Source: Flavobacteriales bacterium UBA5933 (GTDB lineage: Bacteria > Bacteroidota > Bacteroidia > Flavobacteriales > Weeksellaceae). From it: a stretch of 30,661 bases of DNA. How positions within the stretch are numbered: the stretch's first letter is position 1; each line of letters begins with the position of its first letter. Under the pieces are notes generated by a model, which did no database searches, was not told the DNA's origin, and saw only the letters and a list, made by a program, of their open reading frames with translations. The stretch lies in assembly GCA_002430925.1 (NCBI GenBank), contig DJDD01000194.1, forward strand, positions 823-31,483. The letters are read 5' to 3'. The position numbers and the translations under genes are program-made. Positions 21,928-29,105 of this stretch are shown here, piece by piece.

Positions 21928-22821
21928 TTAAGCATCTTGAACAGCTTTATCATTATTGTTATTATTAATAATCATCTCTGTATGAGGGTAAGGAATAGAT
22001 ATATTATTTTCATCTAACGCATATTTTACTGCTCTATAAATTTGCCAATATGCAGTCCAATAATCTCCATTTTTTACAAAACAACGTACAGCTAAGTTTA
22101 CACTACTATCTGCAAATTCAAGAATTTCTACTGTTTTAGGATGAGAATCATCTACCAAATCATTTTTATCTAAAACGGCTAATAATATTTTTTTAGCTTT
22201 ATCAAAATCATCATCATAAGAAATACCAACGTTAACATCTAAACGACGGTGTTCTTTTACAGAATAATTGGTAATAGGATTGTTGAATAAATTTGCGTTA
22301 GGTAAAGTAATTACTTGACCTTTTGAAGTCGCTATTACTGTATTTAAAATACTAATAGATTCTACAGTACCTTCATTTCCTTGAGAAACAATATAATCTC
22401 CAACCTTAAATGGTTTGAAAAGAATAATAAGAATACCCGCTGCAAAATTAGATAATGATCCTTGTAATGCTAAACCTACTGCTAATCCAGCACCACCAAG
22501 TGCAGCAATAAATCCTGATGCATTTAATCCTAGTCTTCCTACAACAAAAATAACTACAATAAGTTTTAAAAGTATATTGATAATTGGAATTAAAAAAGAA
22601 CGAACTGAAAGATCTACATTTCTTGCAATCATTCTTTTTTCGATCATTTTTTTAAGTTTTCCTGCAACCCAAAAACCTATAAATAAAGTAATTAATGCAG
22701 ATAATAAACCCCAACCAAATTTTGCACCTTCTGTAACAACAAGATTTGTTAAATATTCCACATCCTTAAATGGAGTTTCTATTACATCCTTTAAACTGTC
22801 TACTTGTTCCTGTCCGTTCAT
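21928..22821 (-). CDS. mscS: MscS-family mechanosensitive ion channel
   Basis: A small-conductance, tension-gated inner-membrane channel, expected to release solutes after osmotic downshift. It is 297 residues long, with hydrophobic helices near 38-58, 80-105 and 108-135. The pore helix and following strand, GGAGLAVGLALQGSLSNFAA and then FKPFKVGDYI, are the MscS signature. The C-terminal cytoplasmic beta/alpha domain ends IPYPHTEM. Pairing with a peptidoglycan hydrolase in one operon links it to the envelope stress theme. The leader contains no canonical -7 box. Confidence 0.94.
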   Translation of the reverse strand: MNGQEQVDSLKDVIETPFKDVEYLTNLVVTEGAKFGWGLLSALITLFIGFWVAGKLKKMIEKRMIARNVDLSVRSFLIPIINILLKLIVVIFVVGRLGLNASGFIAALGGAGLAVGLALQGSLSNFAAGILIILFKPFKVGDYIVSQGNEGTVESISILNTVIATSKGQVITLPNANLFNNPITNYSVKEHRRLDVNVGISYDDDFDKAKKILLAVLDKNDLVDDSHPKTVEILEFADSSVNLAVRCFVKNGDYWTAYWQIYRAVKYALDENNISIPYPHTEMIINNNNNDKAVQDA

Positions 22822-22892
22822 TTCGATTTTTTTTATTTTTTATAATTACTATTATTCTATAAAAATAATACCAAAGTATAACTCTATCAAAA

Positions 22893-22938
22893 AAAACAGT
22901 GTTTAAAAACTTTATTTTTTTAAACAAAAACCTGTTTT
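22893..22938. repeat. nested inverted repeat between mscS and tgt
   Basis: AAAACAG (22893-22899) pairs with CTGTTTT (22932-22938). GTTTAAAAA (22901-22909) pairs with TTTTTAAAC (22917-22925) inside it. It lies in the 188-bp divergent gap. It could be a regulatory site; the DNA is very AT-rich. Confidence 0.5.
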
Positions 22939-22995
22939 ATACATATTTTTTTGTTATTTTTTTATAATCCAACTCATAACATACTAAACAATTAA

Positions 22996-23003
22996 TATCT
23001 TTG
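22996..23003 (+). promoter_or_regulatory. -7 box of tgt (TATCTTTG), near-leaderless
   Basis: TATCTTTG ends only 6 nt before ATG 23010, so the transcript should begin at or within a few bases of the start codon. Confidence 0.65.
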
Positions 23004-23009
23004 CACACT

Positions 23010-24140
23010 ATGAAATTTTCAATTGATAAAAAAGATGAATTTTCTAAGGCAAGAGCCGGTGTTGTAGAAACTGATCACGGAAAAATACAAACACCTATTT
23101 TTATGCCTGTTGGTACTGTTGGTACAGTGAAAGCTGTTCACCAACGAGAGTTAGAAGAAGACATCAAAGCACAAATAATTCTTGGAAATACTTATCACTT
23201 GTATTTAAGACCAGGAACAGATATTTTACATAAAGCAGGAGGATTACACCAATTTATAAATTGGCAAAAGCCAATTCTTACAGATTCTGGAGGATTCCAA
23301 GTTTATTCATTGGCAACAAGCCGTAAAAAATCTGAAGAAGGGGTTCGTTTTAAATCCCACATCGATGGTTCTTACCATATGTTTACGCCTGAAAAATCAA
23401 TGGAAATACAACGATTTATTGGAGCTGATATCTTTATGGCTTTTGATGAATTAACAGGAATTCCAGCAAAATACCATGATGCAAAACGTGCTATGCATGT
23501 TACACACCGTTGGTTAGAGCGTTGTAGAACTTGGCTGAATAACAATCCTGAATATTACAGTCACAAACAAACTCTTTTCCCTATTGTACAAGGAAATGAT
23601 TTTAAAGATTTACGTCAGGAATCTGCAAAATATATTGCTGACTTTGGAGCTGAAGGAAATGCCATTGGTGGACTTTCTGTAGGAGAGCCAGAACCTGTAA
23701 TGTATGAAATGACAGATATTGTTACAGAAATTCTTCCACAAGATAAACCTCGTTACTTAATGGGTGTTGGTACACCTTGGAACATTATAGAATGTATTGC
23801 ACTTGGTGTTGATATGTTTGATTGTGTAATGCCAACTCGTAATGCACGTAATGGAATGTTATTTACATGGAATGGTGTAATGAACATGAAAAATGCAAAA
23901 TGGAAAGATTGTTTTGAACCATTAGATGAAAGTGGAACAAGTTATGTAGATAGCTATTACACGAAAGCTTATGTTCGCCATTTATTTAACGCTAATGAGG
24001 CTTTAGGTAAGCAAATTGCTTCTATTCATAATCTTGCATTTTATTTAGATTTGGTAAAAGTTGCAAGAGAGCATATATTAGCAGGAGATTTTGCACAATG
24101 GAAAGAGCAAATAGTTCCACAACTAAAACAAAGAATGTAA
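23010..24140 (+). CDS. tgt: tRNA-guanine transglycosylase
   Basis: Exchanges G34 for preQ1 in queuosine-containing tRNAs. The protein from ATG 23010 is 376 residues. An upstream in-frame TTG at 23001 lies inside the promoter box and is rejected. Active-site elements are present: catalytic/base Asp in DSGGFQVYS, GGLSVGEP, the nucleophile Asp region in GVDMFDCVMPTRNARNG. The usual zinc motif CxCxxC is missing: the corresponding stretch reads ESGTSYVDSYYTKAYVRHLF, with only the His kept. I recall this from other Bacteroidota Tgt proteins, so it appears to be a lineage trait. The lptG-like gene follows after 1 nt. Confidence 0.94.
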   Translation: MKFSIDKKDEFSKARAGVVETDHGKIQTPIFMPVGTVGTVKAVHQRELEEDIKAQIILGNTYHLYLRPGTDILHKAGGLHQFINWQKPILTDSGGFQVYSLATSRKKSEEGVRFKSHIDGSYHMFTPEKSMEIQRFIGADIFMAFDELTGIPAKYHDAKRAMHVTHRWLERCRTWLNNNPEYYSHKQTLFPIVQGNDFKDLRQESAKYIADFGAEGNAIGGLSVGEPEPVMYEMTDIVTEILPQDKPRYLMGVGTPWNIIECIALGVDMFDCVMPTRNARNGMLFTWNGVMNMKNAKWKDCFEPLDESGTSYVDSYYTKAYVRHLFNANEALGKQIASIHNLAFYLDLVKVAREHILAGDFAQWKEQIVPQLKQRM

Positions 24141-24141
24141 T

Positions 24142-25236
24142 TTGAAAATAATTGATAAATATATTGTCCGAAATTTTTTAGGAACTTTTGTTTTTATGGT
24201 TCTTATACTTTCTACTATTGCCGTAATTGTCGATCTTAGTCAGAAATTAGGACGTATAAACGATAGTGGATCAACAGCTTTTATTGCACTAACTCAATTT
24301 TACCCTTATTGGTCTATTTGGATTATCAATACATTTTTACCAATTGCTGTTTTTATTACTGTTATTTATTTTACTTCTCGGCTAACAATGCAAACCGAAA
24401 TAGTAGGTGTGCTTTCTGGAGGGATTAGTTTTTTTAGGTTTACTTTACCTTATGTTTGGGTTGCTATTTTTCTTGCTTCTTCTGCAATGATTGTAGGAAA
24501 CGTTATTTTGCCATGGGCTAATATCAAAAAGAATAAATATCAATATACCCATTTGCTTAGTAGTGGAGATAAAGAACAATACTATAAAAGACAAAGAATA
24601 GCTTCTCAGGTTTCTCCTAACGAATTTGTTTTTGTTGATAGTTATGATCGTACAGATAAACTTGGTAACGCATTTACATATCAAAAGTTTGATTCAACAG
24701 AGTTAAAAAAACAAGTCCTTGCTGCAAGTTTCAGTTGGAATGAAAAAGATTCTGCTTATGCTTTAGTAAGTGTTTATACAAAAGAAATTAATAAAGATCA
24801 TACAGAGAAATTAAAATATGAAGCTTCTGAAAATTTTAAATTACCTGTAACTCCTGATGAAATTTTACCTGAAGGTTATGTAGCTGAGACAATGAATACT
24901 TTTGAATTAAGTGATTTCATTGAGAATCAAAAATCCAAAGGTTCTGCAAATGTAAATGCTTATCAAAATGAATTGAATAATAGATTAAGTACTCCTTTTT
25001 CTACTATTATTTTAACCATTTTGGCTTTGTCTCTATCTTCTAAGAAAAGAAGAGGAGGGATTGGTATCAATTTGGCTGTTGGTATTACGCTGGCATTCAT
25101 TTATATCTTTTTCTCTCAAACAACTTCTATTTTTTCTGAAAAAGGCTATGTTTCGCCATTAATAGCTTCTTGGTTACCCAATATAAGCTTTGGTATAATA
25201 ACAATTATCTTATACATAAGAAGGGCTCGATCTTAA
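24142..25236 (+). CDS. lptG: LptF/LptG family permease (YjgP/YjgQ)
   Basis: An inner-membrane component of the LptB2FG machine that extracts lipopolysaccharide. It is 364 residues long: membrane helices near 12-35, 60-82 and 98-122, then a periplasmic beta-jellyroll domain (about 130-260), then helices near 280-300, 305-325 and 335-358. The opening KIIDKYIVRNFLGTFVFMVL is the family signature. The start is TTG at 24142, one base after the tgt stop codon; no ATG or GTG is available in frame nearby. Translational coupling to tgt is likely. LptF and LptG cannot be distinguished firmly. Confidence 0.9.
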   Translation: MKIIDKYIVRNFLGTFVFMVLILSTIAVIVDLSQKLGRINDSGSTAFIALTQFYPYWSIWIINTFLPIAVFITVIYFTSRLTMQTEIVGVLSGGISFFRFTLPYVWVAIFLASSAMIVGNVILPWANIKKNKYQYTHLLSSGDKEQYYKRQRIASQVSPNEFVFVDSYDRTDKLGNAFTYQKFDSTELKKQVLAASFSWNEKDSAYALVSVYTKEINKDHTEKLKYEASENFKLPVTPDEILPEGYVAETMNTFELSDFIENQKSKGSANVNAYQNELNNRLSTPFSTIILTILALSLSSKKRRGGIGINLAVGITLAFIYIFFSQTTSIFSEKGYVSPLIASWLPNISFGIITIILYIRRARS

Positions 25237-25259
25237 TAAATAGAGCAATTAATATATAA

Positions 25260-25292
25260 AATAGTCTGATGAATTCATCAGATTATTTTTTT
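25260..25292 (+). terminator. terminator after the lptG-like gene
   Basis: AATAGTCTGATGAA and TTCATCAGATTATT form a long stem including a perfect 18-bp palindrome, followed by TTTTTT. It marks the left edge of the second island. Confidence 0.92.
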
Positions 25293-25390
25293 TATGGTTA
25301 AAAATTAGTTTATTATTAAATTACAAAACAAATAAAAAGATTTATTCTGTTTAAAAATTTCTCTAAAGTCTTAACACAAGCTTATAAGAA

Positions 25391-25601
25391 AACTTTGACT
25401 AAAGATTTTACTGGGGTCATTACGTAGGCGTAGATCTGAACTTGAAGAGTTTTTGACTCGTAAAAAAAGAGATTAATAAAGAAATTTTTTCGGTTACTTT
25501 TATATAAACGTTTTTTATAAAACTATTGTTAATAATTCTTAGCATTATATTAAAACATAGTAATAGAAAAATTTTGAAATATGTTTATCAATATTAGAAT
25601 C
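25391..25601. repeat. degenerate inverted relic of the tmRNA-linked elements
   Basis: 25391-25472 (AACTTTGACTAAAG, GTCATTACG, GAAGAGTTTTTGACTCG) resembles the reverse complement of the repeat block at 8530-8710. 25554-25569 (AACATAGTAATAGAAA) and 25590-25601 (AATATTAGAATC) match the reverse complement of 8065-8113 in unit 1. The order fits a collapsed junction of the two units with the att site lost. No gene is present from 25293 to 25821. Confidence 0.6.
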
Positions 25602-25762
25602 TAATTTTTTACAGTCGTACGTGAGTGTTTAAACTTTAAAAATTCGAATTGTTTATTTTAAACACTAAAGAAAATAATCGAGTTTATTGTAATATTACAT
25701 CATTGATATTATATTATAAGCTTAAATGAATTTCTTTTTTTATTAAATTTACTTTTAAATAT

Positions 25763-25800
25763 AATTTCACAGAAGGACATTGATGTCCTTCTGTGAAATT
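25763..25800. promoter_or_regulatory. perfect 17-bp palindrome upstream of the Doc-partner gene
   Basis: Left arm AATTTCACAGAAGGACA (25763-25779), loop TTGA, right arm TGTCCTTCTGTGAAATT (25784-25800), ending 21 bp before ATG 25822. It is either an operator for the HTH protein it precedes, a leader RNA hairpin, or a palindromic mobile sequence. Its inner 21 bp recur exactly inside that gene. Confidence 0.85.
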
Positions 25801-25821
25801 AAATAACTAATAATCAGCATT

Positions 25822-26895
25822 ATGACTATGGATTTAACAGGTTCACCAATTGATAGACAAAATATACTTAATAATCCAGATTTTATTGAAAATATACAGG
25901 TTTTTTTAGGTATAACAGGTATGTTATATGATGGAGAATATCGTTTCACAACGGCACAAATAGCAGATTTTTATGAAGTTAATGACAGAACAATTAGAAG
26001 GTATATTGAATCTTCTGAAAGGGAGTTAATTCATAATGGCTATTGTATTTTGAAAGGACAAAAGTTAAAGGAGTTTAAGCAATTATTTGGGCACATAATA
26101 TATTCAGATATTGATGAAGTTCCACAGAAGGACATTGATGTCCCTCTGTCAAAACAAGAAACTGATAAACAAAAACTTAATAGGTTGAAAGCATTAGCTG
26201 TTTTTAATTTTCGGTCATTTTTAAATATAGGAATGCTTTTAACAGAAAGTGAAAGAGCAAAATCAATTAGAAGTACAATTTTAGACTTAGTAATAGATAG
26301 TTTAAACCAGAAAGTTGGAGGACAAACTAAATATATCAATCAAAGAGATGAAGAGTATTTTGTTGCTATTTTAAGAGAGCCTGAGTATAGGAAAGAGTTT
26401 GCGAGTGCCTTAAGTAGATATTTAGACATGGGAAATGCTAAATATAGTATATATACAGATGCAATATATCAAGCGATTTTTCATGAAAATGCATCTGATT
26501 ATAAACAAATATTGAAGCTAGAGGATAAAGAAAATCCACGAGAAACGATGTATGCTGAGGTTTTGAAATTAATTGCTTCATTTGAAATAGGGATTGCTGA
26601 TGAAATGAAATTTAAATATGAAGAATTAAATAGAAAACTTACACCTTTAGAATTAAATGACTTAATAGGAAAGTTTACTCAACATAGATTTTGGATACCA
26701 CAATTAGAAGATGCAAGAATAAAAATGGCATCTAGAGATTATGGTTTTAGAGAAGTCATTCATGAAAGATTAGAAAAGTATATACAAAGTATTCCTTCAA
26801 GTGACTATCAAAAATTTTTAGGAGATCGAAGTAAAACTCTTCAAGAAAGGATAGACGAGAATATTGAAGTTTTTAAAAGATTGAAAGAAAGATAA
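25822..26895 (+). CDS. DNA-binding protein paired with Doc toxin (RhuM-like layout), antitoxin candidate
   Basis: A 357-residue protein. Residues about 34-75 are a helix-turn-helix (FTTAQIADFYEVNDRTIRRY, then IESSEREL). A linker (about 90-117, DEVPQKDIDVPLSKQ) follows. Next is a domain starting FNFRSFLNIGMLLTESERAK that resembles the second half of RhuM-type proteins, then a long helical region (140-330) ending EVFKRLKER. I recall similar proteins encoded beside Doc/Fic genes in Bacteroidota. The doc gene begins 14 nt after the stop codon. No Phd-like segment is obvious, so the neutralising role is inferred from pairing. The linker is encoded by a near-copy of the upstream palindrome. A second ATG at 25828 is an alternative start. 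Confidence 0.72.
   Translation: MTMDLTGSPIDRQNILNNPDFIENIQVFLGITGMLYDGEYRFTTAQIADFYEVNDRTIRRYIESSERELIHNGYCILKGQKLKEFKQLFGHIIYSDIDEVPQKDIDVPLSKQETDKQKLNRLKALAVFNFRSFLNIGMLLTESERAKSIRSTILDLVIDSLNQKVGGQTKYINQRDEEYFVAILREPEYRKEFASALSRYLDMGNAKYSIYTDAIYQAIFHENASDYKQILKLEDKENPRETMYAEVLKLIASFEIGIADEMKFKYEELNRKLTPLELNDLIGKFTQHRFWIPQLEDARIKMASRDYGFREVIHERLEKYIQSIPSSDYQKFLGDRSKTLQERIDENIEVFKRLKER
26121..26153. repeat. internal near-copy of the upstream palindrome
   Basis: CACAGAAGGACATTGATGTC and the next base (26123-26143) are identical to 25768-25788. The flanks match at most further positions, with substitutions at 26144 and 26150 and in the left flank. It is in frame and encodes VPQKDIDVPL in the linker of the HTH protein. 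Confidence 0.85.
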
Positions 26896-26909
26896 ATTTG
26901 TAACTACAT

Positions 26910-27341
26910 ATGTTATATCAATATTTTAATCTTGAGCATGCAATTCAAGTACAAGATTATATCATAAAAGAATCTGGAGGTAGACCAGGTTTATTAAATA
27001 AGGGATTATTAGAAAGTATACTTGAACATATACAGAATGATTTTTATTATGAAAATTTAGAGGATAAATTGTGTCATTTATTTTTTTCAATAAATAAAAA
27101 TCATGCTTTTAATGACGGGAATAAAAGATCTTCAATAGTTTTGTCTGCTTATTTTTTAGAAATTAATGGAGCAGACTTTTTAGTGGATAAATTTATCAAA
27201 CAAATGGAAAATATAGCTGTTAGTGTTGCTGATAATAAAATAGACAAATGTTTGTTACATGAAATTATTTGTGAGTTGATTTATAAAGTTGAATTTTCAG
27301 AATCATTAAGATTAAAAATAGCAATTGCTTTAATGAAATAA
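26910..27341 (+). CDS. doc: Doc (death-on-curing) family toxin
   Basis: A 143-residue Fic-fold protein. The Doc motif is complete: HAFNDGNKR (H65, F67, D69, N71, K72, R73), the version that in P1 Doc phosphorylates EF-Tu and halts translation. The opening YFNLEHAIQVQDYIIKESGG and the GLLNKGLLES block are the usual Doc N-terminus. It lies 14 nt after the DNA-binding partner gene, forming a two-gene toxin-antitoxin-like operon. The Lys in NKR and overall length favour Doc kinase activity over AMPylation. There is no sign of inactivation. Confidence 0.87.
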   Translation: MLYQYFNLEHAIQVQDYIIKESGGRPGLLNKGLLESILEHIQNDFYYENLEDKLCHLFFSINKNHAFNDGNKRSSIVLSAYFLEINGADFLVDKFIKQMENIAVSVADNKIDKCLLHEIICELIYKVEFSESLRLKIAIALMK

Positions 27342-27351
27342 TCTATTAATA

Positions 27352-27476
27352 GTACACGAATTGGTATACTTTGGTTTATTTATATATATGACATATATTG
27401 ATCTTCAATATGAACAAAAAGTTCCACCAGTTCCACTAAAACAAATTTTACAGCCTACTAAAAAGTAGGTTTTGTT
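27352..27476. repeat. inverted relic of the element left end, with att core
   Basis: 27352-27372 is a perfect 21-bp inverted match to the arm-like site at 8447-8467. 27427-27451 read on the minus strand is GTAAAATTTGTTTTAGTGGA followed by ACTGG, matching the ssrA 3' end core at 24 of 25 positions. A hairpin AGCCTAC/GTAGGTT with TTGTT follows on the plus strand (27453-27475) and probably terminates the doc transcript. Spacing between arm site and core is close to that at 8.4 kb. Confidence 0.75.
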
Positions 27477-27536
27477 ATTTATAACATAGATAAGAATTTC
27501 GTAAAGCCTTCACAATAGACATTTGAATAATTTTTC

Positions 27537-27572
27537 CTTCAATATAATTCAGTTTTTGAGTGATTAGGTATT
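27537..27572. repeat. 36-bp inverted match to 8484-8519
   Basis: 34 of 36 bases match the reverse complement of the block in the left end of unit 2. It lies outside the att-like core relative to the doc operon, so the order differs from the 8.4-kb copy. Nothing else of note is seen between 27477 and 27615. Confidence 0.8.
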
Positions 27573-27615
27573 AAAATAGAATAAGCTTAATTATAAAAAA
27601 AGACACGTTTTAAAA

Positions 27616-27654
27616 ACAAAAAAAGCCAACTATCTAATTTATAGATAATTGACT
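27616..27654 (-). terminator. terminator of tRNA-Cys
   Basis: On the minus strand a 13-bp stem (27654-27642 with 27636-27624, including G-T pairs) is followed by seven T residues. Confidence 0.88.
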
Positions 27655-27662
27655 TTAAAAAG

Positions 27663-27733
27663 AGGTTCCTAGCGGATTCGAACCGCTGTGGACGGTTTTG
27701 CAGACCGCTACCTAGCCTCTCGGTCAAGGAACC
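27663..27733 (-). tRNA. tRNA-Cys (GCA)
   Basis: 71 nt. Acceptor arms are GGTTCCT and AGGAACC with the U73 discriminator expected for cysteine. Anticodon loop CTGCAAA gives anticodon GCA, and the T-loop is GTTCGAATC. CCA is not encoded. A TATATTTG -7 box lies at 27761-27754 on the minus strand. The second island ends just beyond its terminator. Confidence 0.96.
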
Positions 27734-27785
27734 ATTCTTGTTCTTTTGGACTGCAAATATATTAAAAATTTTAGAAAAAAAAACT

Positions 27786-28142
27786 TTAAAATGATTTTTC
27801 TAAAATAACACTTACTTTTTCTACATGTCCACCAATAGGAGGATTCAATTTAGAAAGTTTCACCTTTGCATAAGTTACAGTTGTAAGTTCTTGACCTATA
27901 CGGTCTAATATTCTTTTACAAACATGTTCTAATAATTTTGAACGAATACCAACTTCTTCTTTAACAATTTTATTTAATGACACATAATCTAATGCATCAA
28001 CTAATTCATCTGATTCACAAGCTTTAGAAAAATCTGCATGAGCTTCTAAATCGACCAAATAATCAGATCCGATTCTTGCTTCTTCTTCTAAACAGCCGTG
28101 ATTAGAGTATATTTTTATATTTTCTAAGATAATTATTCCCAT
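27786..28142 (-). CDS. folB: dihydroneopterin aldolase
   Basis: Cleaves 7,8-dihydroneopterin to hydroxymethyl-dihydropterin and glycolaldehyde in folate synthesis. It is 118 residues, the normal size. The opening GIIILENIKIYSNHGCLEEE carries the conserved IyayHGv-type motif with an active-site Glu. The C-terminal block VTYAKVKLSKLNPPIGGHVE holds the catalytic Lys and the substrate loop. It is 33 nt downstream of the RNA methyltransferase gene and may share its transcript. ATG 28142 is supported by the motif starting at once. Confidence 0.93.
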   Translation of the reverse strand: MGIIILENIKIYSNHGCLEEEARIGSDYLVDLEAHADFSKACESDELVDALDYVSLNKIVKEEVGIRSKLLEHVCKRILDRIGQELTTVTYAKVKLSKLNPPIGGHVEKVSVILEKSF

Positions 28143-28175
28143 TGGTCAAATATATAAGATTTATTCTATAATTTC

Positions 28176-28952
28176 TTAATTCTGTCTTTGTCTTACAGCT
28201 TCGTAAACACAAATCGCAGCTGCATTACTTACATTTAACGAATCTACAAAACCTAACATCGGTATTTTGATTAAAACATCTGAGTTATCTGCCCAAAAAT
28301 CCGAAAGTCCTGTAGCTTCTGTGCCTAAAACAATTGCAGATGACGATGAAAAATCTGTATCATAAAGATTTTTTGTTTCATCTCTTAAAAAAGTAGAAAC
28401 AACTTGTATATTTTTATCTTTCAAGAAATTTAATACTGTTTCTTTGGTTCCTGAGGCAATATTATTTGTAAATAAAGTTCCTACAGATGAACGAACGACG
28501 TTTGGATTAAAAAAATCCACTGTCTCGTCACAAACAATAACAGCATCTACATTTGCAGCATCTCCTGTACGTAAAATAGCTCCAAGATTTCCTGGTTTTT
28601 CTACAGCTTCAAGTACAACAACTAATGCATTTTCTGGCAATTGTAAGTCTTGTAATTGTGCCGGTTTGGTTTTATAAACACCAATTATTCCACCTGTTGA
28701 TTTACGGTAAGCTAATTTTTCAAAAATTGGTTTTGTTATTGTAAAAACCTTTGCATTACCAAATTGAAGTGAATGAGTATAAATATCATCACAAATATAA
28801 ATTTCGACTGCTTCGTAACCACCTTTTAGGGCTAATTCATTTTCTTGAGTTCCCTCAATAATAAACAAACCTTGGTTTTTACGTTCTCTTGATTTTTCTT
28901 GCAGTTTCAGCAAGTTTTTTATCCTTGGATTTTGAAGACTTTCTATTTGCAT
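28176..28952 (-). CDS. TrmH/SpoU family RNA 2'-O-methyltransferase
   Basis: A 258-residue SAM-dependent methyltransferase acting on rRNA or tRNA. The N-terminal substrate-binding domain (about 1-95) has IESLQNPRIKNLLKLQEKSR. The SPOUT knot domain follows with motif 1 EKPGNLGAILRTGDAANVDA, motif 2 VLGTEATGLSDFW and motif 3 IPMLGFVDSLNVSNAAAICV. The order and spacing are those of RlmB/TsnR-type enzymes; the exact nucleotide target cannot be read. ATG 28952 lies only 4 nt after a TAATTTTG -7 box, so its message is probably leaderless. Confidence 0.92.
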   Translation of the reverse strand: MQIESLQNPRIKNLLKLQEKSRERKNQGLFIIEGTQENELALKGGYEAVEIYICDDIYTHSLQFGNAKVFTITKPIFEKLAYRKSTGGIIGVYKTKPAQLQDLQLPENALVVVLEAVEKPGNLGAILRTGDAANVDAVIVCDETVDFFNPNVVRSSVGTLFTNNIASGTKETVLNFLKDKNIQVVSTFLRDETKNLYDTDFSSSSAIVLGTEATGLSDFWADNSDVLIKIPMLGFVDSLNVSNAAAICVYEAVRQRQN

Positions 28953-28956
28953 TGTG

Positions 28957-28964
28957 CAAAATTA
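28957..28964 (-). promoter_or_regulatory. -7 box of the SpoU methyltransferase gene (TAATTTTG)
   Basis: An exact TAnnTTTG ends 4 nt before the ATG, which implies a leaderless transcript. Confidence 0.65.
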
Positions 28965-29074
28965 ATCCTTTTTCTATCAATATTTAATAGAATTTTTTGT
29001 TCCATTTTTTATCTGTTAAAGAGTTCATTTTCAATTTGCTTTAATTTATAATCAATATAAACTTATATTTTTTG

Positions 29075-29082
29075 TACCTTTG
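29075..29082 (+). promoter_or_regulatory. -7 box of the U32 protein gene (TACCTTTG)
   Basis: An exact TAnnTTTG lies 23 nt before ATG 29106, in the divergent gap with the methyltransferase gene. Confidence 0.6.
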
Positions 29083-29105
29083 CCCCTTAAAATCAGAATT
29101 TTCGT

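Noticed and set aside
22415..22906. 163-codon plus-strand open frame
   Set aside because: It is antisense to the MscS-like channel gene, whose pore signature is unmistakable.
23001..23009. TTG at 23001 as the tgt start
   Set aside because: It lies within the TATCTTTG promoter box, and ATG 23010 gives the family-typical N-terminus.
27663..27733. tRNA-Cys as the integration target of the second island
   Set aside because: The att-like core at 27427-27451 matches the ssrA end, not this tRNA, and no duplicated tRNA-Cys 3' end is seen at the left of the island.
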